NCBI RefSeq assembly: GCF_964212655.1 | Contig: NZ_OZ156465.1 | Location: forward strand, 186,001-250,000 | Direction of reading: 5' to 3' | Origin: Candidatus Thiodiazotropha sp. LNASS1 | GTDB lineage: Bacteria > Pseudomonadota > Gammaproteobacteria > Chromatiales > Chromatiaceae | Length of the DNA: 64,000 bases | Shown: one piece after another, positions 58,916 to 64,000 of the stretch | How positions within the stretch are numbered: the stretch's first letter is position 1 | Layout: each line of letters starts with the position of its first letter | The notes under the pieces: model-generated | The model's input: only the letters and a program-made list of their open reading frames with translations | Told to the model about the DNA's origin: nothing | The model's database searches: none | Position numbers and translations under genes: made by a program

Positions 58916-60727
58916 ATGAATACTAGATTCTTAAGTGCAGAGACGGTTATCGACTCGTTAAGAGACAACGGATATAGCAATACAGCTTATGCTTTGTCTG
59001 AATTAATTGATAACAGCCTGCAAGCTAAGGCAACACGCGTTGAAGTAGGTTTTATAGAGAAAAAGTCGGAAGGTAATGAGCGTAACTGGCATCATGTGAA
59101 AGAAATTACCGTTTGGGATAACGGAGCGGGAATGAACCCTGAAACATTGCTCAAAGCGATGCAGTTTGGGGGAAGCGAAAATAGGTTCGACGAAGAAGGA
59201 ATGGGAAAGTTCGGTATGGGATTGCCCAATTCATCTATTTCCCAGTGTAAGAGAGTGGATGTATGGAGTTGGACTAAAAGCTCGCCCCCTCACTATACCT
59301 ACTTAGATGTAGAAGAAATGAGGAGCGGTGATCTTGAACATGTACCAAATCCCGAAGAGTCTGAAATACCTGAGAAATACAAAAATGCTTTTTTCCCCAA
59401 GATGCCTGAATCAGGAACTCTTGTAGTCTGGTCAGATATAGATAGGCTAAGTTGGAAAACCGGAAAATCCATATACAAGCACTGCGAGCTCTTAATCGGT
59501 AGGCTATATCGTAACTTTATTTGCAATAACGATGTAAAAATACAAAGCATTACCTATCGTGAAGAGGATGAAGATGTATTGAGCGCAATTAAACGAGATC
59601 CTTTTAAGCTTAATGACCCAATGTATTTAATGAAGAATAGCTCGCTTCCGGAGTTACCAGGATCATACAAAGGGGAGGCCTTTTTCGAAAAATTTAACGA
59701 AGAAACTGTACCTGTTGAATTTATCGATCAAAGTGGTGAAAGGAAGACTGCAGACGTTACAATTCGAAGTTCTATCGCGAAAAACAATATTGCAAGAGAA
59801 ATACTCAAAAAATCCACGAAGAGGCTGGGATTTACTGATTGGGGGCAGCACTGCGGGAAAAATATCGGCGTGTCAATTGTTCGTGCAAAAAGAGAACTTG
59901 TTCTTAGAGACTCTTTTATGCCCAAGGATATTAAAAAATTTAAAGGGAGGTTTATCGGCATTGAAATAGAGTTTCCACCTGCATTAGATCACGTTTTTGG
60001 TGTAACCAATAACAAGCAAGATGCCGTTAAACTAATTCCGTATGATGATTTGTCAGATGTGGCAAAGCAGCATGGGTTTGATACTGAGCAGGAATTTAAA
60101 AGAGATCTAGAGCTAAATGAAGACTCTTTTTTACAGGTGTTAAAGGTTGTAGGGAAAATTGGGTCAAATATTACTGCTTTGGGTAGCAAGCTTAGCGAAC
60201 TAAGCGTGGAGCCAATAAAGGACAATATTGAGGTGACTGCTACGGAAGAGAACAATGCGGAAAAAAAAGCTACTGAAGGGTCGAAAAACCGTGAGCAACA
60301 TGGACATAAAACGGGCGACTACAATACTGAACTTAATAAAGATGAAGTTACTGATCATTTAAAGACTCAACTTGACATTTCCGAAGAGGAAGCTCAGAAA
60401 AAAGCGAATAAAATTATTTTGTCTGGTAATCGATTTCTAATCGAATCAGTAGCAAGAGATACAGACGCATTTTTTGACGTTTCTACTCGGAAAGGGCTTA
60501 CCTTAGTGCTTTTTAACACTAATCATATTTTCTACGATAAATTCATAAGCAAGCTCCCTGAAGAGGAGTTAGATGTCATGCAAACTGCGATAGCCGGTTT
60601 CGCAAGAGTTATGAACGAAACTACCGACCCTAGTAGGCAACGATTCCTTAATAGTGTTCGCAGGGAGTGGGGAATAGTTATTAATGAGTTCTTAGATGAG
60701 AATGCTGGTGACTTTGAAGAGATTTGA
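58916..60727 (+). CDS. sspG: GHKL (Hsp90/MutL-like) ATPase, SspG position
   Basis: 603 aa from ATG 58916 (GAAGGATAAACGC before it; the TTG at 58877 inside sspF is unlikely). The Bergerat fold is clear: Glu29 to Asn33 in SELIDNSLQA, Asp68-Asn-Gly-Ala-Gly72 (WDNGAGM), and GMGKFGMGLPNSS at 95-107. A central domain follows, then an acidic, Glu-rich linker (about 440-500) and a C-terminal helical part. It may act as an ATP-driven clamp in the effector complex. Symbol assigned by order. Confidence 0.78.
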   Translation: MNTRFLSAETVIDSLRDNGYSNTAYALSELIDNSLQAKATRVEVGFIEKKSEGNERNWHHVKEITVWDNGAGMNPETLLKAMQFGGSENRFDEEGMGKFGMGLPNSSISQCKRVDVWSWTKSSPPHYTYLDVEEMRSGDLEHVPNPEESEIPEKYKNAFFPKMPESGTLVVWSDIDRLSWKTGKSIYKHCELLIGRLYRNFICNNDVKIQSITYREEDEDVLSAIKRDPFKLNDPMYLMKNSSLPELPGSYKGEAFFEKFNEETVPVEFIDQSGERKTADVTIRSSIAKNNIAREILKKSTKRLGFTDWGQHCGKNIGVSIVRAKRELVLRDSFMPKDIKKFKGRFIGIEIEFPPALDHVFGVTNNKQDAVKLIPYDDLSDVAKQHGFDTEQEFKRDLELNEDSFLQVLKVVGKIGSNITALGSKLSELSVEPIKDNIEVTATEENNAEKKATEGSKNREQHGHKTGDYNTELNKDEVTDHLKTQLDISEEEAQKKANKIILSGNRFLIESVARDTDAFFDVSTRKGLTLVLFNTNHIFYDKFISKLPEEELDVMQTAIAGFARVMNETTDPSRQRFLNSVRREWGIVINEFLDENAGDFEEI

Positions 60728-60775
60728 ATCAGAATGCATTAGTTGTGTAGAACGAACTGATATAAAGGATAATGC

Positions 60776-61699
60776 ATGCTGTTAGAGGGAGAAAGCTTTT
60801 CACAAGACCTTCTGAATTCAATCTCCAAATGCAATAAATCATTTGTTGCATGTAGCGCCTTTATTAAATCAAAGGCGTTAGATACATTGTTAGCAGGGAT
60901 TCAGGACATTGAAATTATCATTGTCGCACGCTGGCAAAAGCAAGATTTAATCTCAGGAGCTTCTGATCTTGAAGCCTATCAACTATGCAAGGAACGAGGT
61001 TGGAAATTTGGCATTTCTCAAAATTTTCATGGAAAAGTCTATCTCGTAGATCAAAGTAGTATATTTCTCGGCTCAGCAAACCTAACTCAAAAAGGGCTTA
61101 ATATTGGAAGTCTTTCAAATATCGAGTTTGGAACTACGATTTCAGCTAGCCGAGCAGATTTAGATAAAATAGAGCAGTTTCTCGAAACTGAAGTTGTTTG
61201 GCTGGATGAATATCAATTCAAGTTACTTAAAGAAGATATAGATTCCACAGAAAGATATAGCAATCCCATATCGGAATTACACTGGCCCGACAATATCCAG
61301 AATAAGTTGTTGAGAAGTGTATCCTATCTTTGGGTGCATGACCTGGTATTCAACGCCCCACAAGTTCTACTTTGCTTGAACCTAGATGAAACGTCCCAGC
61401 TTCACGACTTTGATCTTTTGAGCCTAGATATTGATGCACTTACAGCGGGATCTTTGAGAAGCGGGTTCAAGCGCACCAGACTTTACCTTTGGGTAATTTC
61501 TCAGTTACGTCAAAATCAAGAAATGAATTTTGGCGCATTTTCACAGGCACTTCACAATGCGCTATTGGATGACCCCACACCCTATAGAAAAGAGGTAAAG
61601 GAATTTATCGCTACTTTATTCGCCTGGCTCGAATTATTATCTGATGAATTCGAGGTAACACAACACCGGAAAACCTCATCCGTTCGGCTAAAGATATAG
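60776..61699 (+). CDS. sspH: Phospholipase-D-type nuclease, SspH position
   Basis: 307 aa from ATG 60776. One HKD motif: His85-Gly-Lys87, Asp92, then Gly99-Ser100-Ala-Asn102 (FHGKVYLVDQ, FLGSANLT). Such proteins need two copies and probably dimerise to cut DNA. In the SspFGH type the effector damages unmodified DNA, so this is the likely cutting subunit (inference). Its stop is 9 bp before the NERD-kinase gene. Confidence 0.8.
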   Translation: MLLEGESFSQDLLNSISKCNKSFVACSAFIKSKALDTLLAGIQDIEIIIVARWQKQDLISGASDLEAYQLCKERGWKFGISQNFHGKVYLVDQSSIFLGSANLTQKGLNIGSLSNIEFGTTISASRADLDKIEQFLETEVVWLDEYQFKLLKEDIDSTERYSNPISELHWPDNIQNKLLRSVSYLWVHDLVFNAPQVLLCLNLDETSQLHDFDLLSLDIDALTAGSLRSGFKRTRLYLWVISQLRQNQEMNFGAFSQALHNALLDDPTPYRKEVKEFIATLFAWLELLSDEFEVTQHRKTSSVRLKI

Positions 61700-61708
61700 G
61701 GATAAGTA

Positions 61709-64000
61709 ATGGCACAGCATGTCTCAGTTGGAAAGCCAGCCAATGACGCGGAAGTTTGGGCGTTCGATTACCTCCAAAAATACTTGCCTGATCACTATAT
61801 CCTGATCACCAATATTGATGTGTATACGGACTCAAATCAACCTTTTGAAGTAGACGCTATTGTAGTAGGCGATTGGGGTGTTTATGTACTGGATGTCAAA
61901 GGTTATCAGGGTGAGCTATTCGCCAGCAAAGACATTTGGAAACATAATAGCCGCATTGTTGATAACCCCCTTCCCAAATTGAACCAGAATGCAAGAGTTC
62001 TGGCTTCTCGATGTAAATCAAGAATCAGACAGAATCAACACGCGCCCTGGTGTCAAGGATTAATATTTGTCACTGGTGGTTTAGGCCAGGACATAGAAAT
62101 ATCTAATGGCGACTATGACCTTGCCGTTTACAGCAAAGAGCACATAATAGATGCACTCACCAATTCTGAATTCATTACCGCCCGATACAAGCATAAACTT
62201 GAACGATACCAACGAGAGCTGGCGGTTAATGCAATTTGTGACTTTAAGCTGCTCAAAGAAAAAGACCAGCGTGTATCAAACTATATCAAAATCAGAAAAT
62301 TATTTACCAAGAAGGATTTTGAGGTATGGCTGGTTAAGCCTGAAGGCCATACGTTTGATTACCAGTATTGGATGAAATTTGTTGATATCACTTCTGTCCA
62401 AAGTGACTATGCGGAGAAACTTCGCGCTCAGTTAAAAAAAGAATACTACCTTCTGAGTGAGCTATCTGATATTCCTTTAGTGCCAGCGGTTCTTACCTAC
62501 CATGATGACGGTGAGTCCATAGCATTGGTACACCAGGAAATACTTGGGCAACCATTGTCAACTAGCCCCGACCGGAACAGGGTAGAAGTGTTTATGTCGG
62601 TATTGGAAGCGCTAGTAAACATGAAATCTAAAGGAGTCTTGCACAGAGCTCTTTCGCTGGAGTCCATTTACGTTAATGACGGCAGAGTTCAATTAGCAAA
62701 TGTAGGATATGCTTACAGCCCCGATATAAACACTCTAGCGAATGCCTCCCAGCTAGAAGTGCCGTGGCTACCTCTGGAGTACCTGGAGAAAGGTATCTAT
62801 ACGGGGAAATCACTAAGCTATCAATTTGCACTAACCTTCATGCCGCTTATAGCTGAGAACCCACCATCTTCTGCTTCAACCTTGGACTTTCAAACAGAGT
62901 CATTCACACCAAAGCTCAAAAAGGAGTTTGCGGGGATACAAGGATTGTCCGATTGGGTAAATGCAGCGTCCAACCATGACATGGACAGCAGACCGGAATT
63001 AGAAGAGTTACTGTCCTGTTTCGATGAGGACAGCCTGCCGCTCGTTGAAACCTCGGAAATTAAGGCAGGCTCAACTATTGCTAACAAGTACAGGCTGGAA
63101 GAATGTATTGGGCGTGGTGGTACATCGTCTATATGGCGGGCAAGGCATTTAATTGGTGACTATGATTGCTGCTTAAAGATTCTTGACTCTTTTGATGGCG
63201 CGGACGAATTAGCAAAGAAGGAATTTGAAATACTCCGTGTCCTCTACCATCCCAATATCGTGCGAATATTCGATCTCGATATTGTTCCAGGGAACGATAA
63301 TTATTTCCTCACTTGTGAATACCTTGATGGCTCGACACTTGATCAGTTGGAAAACCCGACCACGGAAGCGTTACTAACATATTTTGAGCAAATTCTTTCC
63401 GCGCTCCAATATCTGCACCGGATGGGTAGGATGCACAAGGATGTTAAACCAGAAAATATAATGGTCGTGGCGGAAAAAGCCTACCTTATCGATTTCAATA
63501 TTTCTTTGGCAGATTGCAAACTCTTAGGAACTACGCGATTTAAAGACCCGCTGGTGAAAATCAATGGTTGGCACTCAAGCGCTGATCTATATTCTTTGGT
63601 ACTAACTTTCTCTGAAATGATTGCTGGTGTTCATCCTTTTGTTGATAATGACGAAATACCCTGCCTCGAAGCAAACCCAGGGCTTTCTGGAAGGATTAAT
63701 GGCCTCCCAGATGCCTTGAGAGTAAAGTTTGAACAAACTTTGCGTCATGAGGTAAATTGGAGCACCATTGACGATTATCTCGCATGGTTCAAGCTTACTA
63801 GGCAGGTTAACGTAGACATTCCTCAGAAGATTATTAATCGCTGGGAAATTAAAAAGGGATATATGAGCAAAGTGTTAACAACCATGCTCGGCGATATGCA
63901 ACCCCGCTCCCGTGAAGTAGTAAAAAGAAATACCCTGAAGGCCTACGGAATAGTAGGGAATAAATCAAACAAGGGGTCAGTCAATGCCGCAATCAGCATG
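61709..64000 (+). CDS. NERD nuclease-pseudokinase-kinase protein, 3' end beyond the window
   Basis: 764 residues are visible from ATG 61709 and the frame is open at the right edge. Residues 10-130 are a NERD domain with nuclease-like residues Glu15, Asp49, Asp62 and Lys64 (VDAIVVGDWGVYVLDVKGYQ). Residues 190-440 or so look like a degenerate kinase (no catalytic HRD; LHRALSLESIYVNDG is the closest). A second kinase domain has a glycine-rich loop (IGRGGTSSIW, near 467), a likely Lys (CCLKIL, near 490), HKDVKPEN at 576-583 and DFN at 595-597 in place of DFG. The layout resembles PglW of BREX type 2. It is in the ssp operon by spacing; a regulatory or effector role is inferred. Confidence 0.83.
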   Translation, partial: MAQHVSVGKPANDAEVWAFDYLQKYLPDHYILITNIDVYTDSNQPFEVDAIVVGDWGVYVLDVKGYQGELFASKDIWKHNSRIVDNPLPKLNQNARVLASRCKSRIRQNQHAPWCQGLIFVTGGLGQDIEISNGDYDLAVYSKEHIIDALTNSEFITARYKHKLERYQRELAVNAICDFKLLKEKDQRVSNYIKIRKLFTKKDFEVWLVKPEGHTFDYQYWMKFVDITSVQSDYAEKLRAQLKKEYYLLSELSDIPLVPAVLTYHDDGESIALVHQEILGQPLSTSPDRNRVEVFMSVLEALVNMKSKGVLHRALSLESIYVNDGRVQLANVGYAYSPDINTLANASQLEVPWLPLEYLEKGIYTGKSLSYQFALTFMPLIAENPPSSASTLDFQTESFTPKLKKEFAGIQGLSDWVNAASNHDMDSRPELEELLSCFDEDSLPLVETSEIKAGSTIANKYRLEECIGRGGTSSIWRARHLIGDYDCCLKILDSFDGADELAKKEFEILRVLYHPNIVRIFDLDIVPGNDNYFLTCEYLDGSTLDQLENPTTEALLTYFEQILSALQYLHRMGRMHKDVKPENIMVVAEKAYLIDFNISLADCKLLGTTRFKDPLVKINGWHSSADLYSLVLTFSEMIAGVHPFVDNDEIPCLEANPGLSGRINGLPDALRVKFEQTLRHEVNWSTIDDYLAWFKLTRQVNVDIPQKIINRWEIKKGYMSKVLTTMLGDMQPRSREVVKRNTLKAYGIVGNKSNKGSVNAAISM

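Larger units (their letters stand above)
9039..64000. mobile_element. Integrative and conjugative element, MPF_G type (both outer ends not resolved)
   Basis: The stretch holds an integrase/excisionase pair, ParB and ParM-type partition genes, ICE-specific families (DUF2857, STY4528, PFL_4669, STY4534, RadC), and a near-complete G-type mating apparatus (PilL-N, TIGR03759, TIGR03765, TraD, TIGR03747, RAQPRD, TIGR03758, 03745, 03750, 03746, 03749, 03752, 03751, TraC, TIGR03757, 03756, 03755, TraG-N) in the order known from PFGI-1, ICEclc and relatives. Cargo interrupts this backbone at 29951-36007 and 43335-46431 and follows it from about 51560. I found no relaxase, SSB or topoisomerase in the window; they may lie to the right or be absent. 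No att repeats could be assigned, so the left boundary at the integrase is an inference and the right boundary is beyond the window. Confidence 0.8.

Noticed and set aside
52018-64000. Reading the defence operon as BREX or DISARM
   Set aside because: No PglZ, no methyltransferase (PglX/DrmM), no DUF1998 protein; DUF4007 plus the PP-loop sulfurtransferase points to Ssp instead. Only the NERD-kinase recalls BREX type 2.
1-64000. CRISPR arrays, rRNA or tRNA genes
   Set aside because: No regularly spaced direct repeats and no recognisable rRNA or tRNA sequence seen on reading; a dedicated search was not possible.

Overview
The window looks like a large part of an integrative and conjugative element (ICE) from a gammaproteobacterium. 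The ICE uses the G-type (MPF_G, PFGI-1/ICEclc-like) conjugation apparatus and carries several cargo insertions. The host call rests on the ICE protein families (PFL_46xx/TIGR037xx), the FlhDC-type activators and the moderately GC-rich codon use of the backbone; the species cannot be told from this sequence. No rRNA, tRNA or CRISPR array was recognised.

Layout. (1) 1-8440: a cut-off unknown gene, then a very large unknown gene that reads as two overlapping frames and is probably one gene of about 1.8 kaa split by a one-base shift in a G run at 4655-4659, then a predicted lipoprotein with an alpha/beta-hydrolase signature. This stretch may lie outside the ICE. (2) 9039-11300: a leftward integrase/excisionase pair and a decayed TetR-like regulator. 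(3) 11421-20087: the ICE control and maintenance block: FlhD/FlhC-like activators, ParB, DUF2857, STY4528, PFL_4669 (TIGR03761), a ParM/StbA actin-like protein, STY4534/DUF3577, RadC-like and DUF6573-like proteins. (4) 20179-21844: a leftward HipBA toxin-antitoxin pair with three operator-like sites spaced exactly 50 bp apart. (5) 22637-29950: a second tyrosine-recombinase-like gene, then PilL-N, an SLT transglycosylase, TIGR03759, TIGR03765, the TraD coupling protein and TIGR03747. (6) 29951-36007: cargo site 1: an IS200-like remnant, a small membrane protein, and an AT-rich three-gene unit (unknown, sodium:solute symporter, unknown). (7) 36008-43334: RAQPRD to the TraC ATPase. (8) 43536-46181: cargo site 2: an exported 881-aa protein of unknown function. 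(9) 46432-51554: TIGR03757, TIGR03756, TIGR03755, TraG-N. (10) 51740-64000: cargo site 3: a visibly more AT-rich defence operon running off the right edge.

The defence operon is the highlight. A small ribbon-helix-helix-like gene is followed by DUF4007 (SspB), a large P-loop ATPase (SspC), a PAPS-reductase-like sulfurtransferase (SspD), a DEAH helicase (SspF), a GHKL ATPase (SspG) and a phospholipase-D-type nuclease (SspH). This is the gene order of the single-strand DNA phosphorothioation system SspBCD-SspFGH. It has no cysteine desulfurase (SspA) in the cluster, and a NERD nuclease-pseudokinase-kinase protein, reminiscent of PglW, follows 9 bp after sspH. That last addition is the least described part of the window. 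The conjugation genes are tightly packed, with many ATGA/GTGA overlaps, so the backbone is probably read as a few long operons under the FlhDC-like activator.
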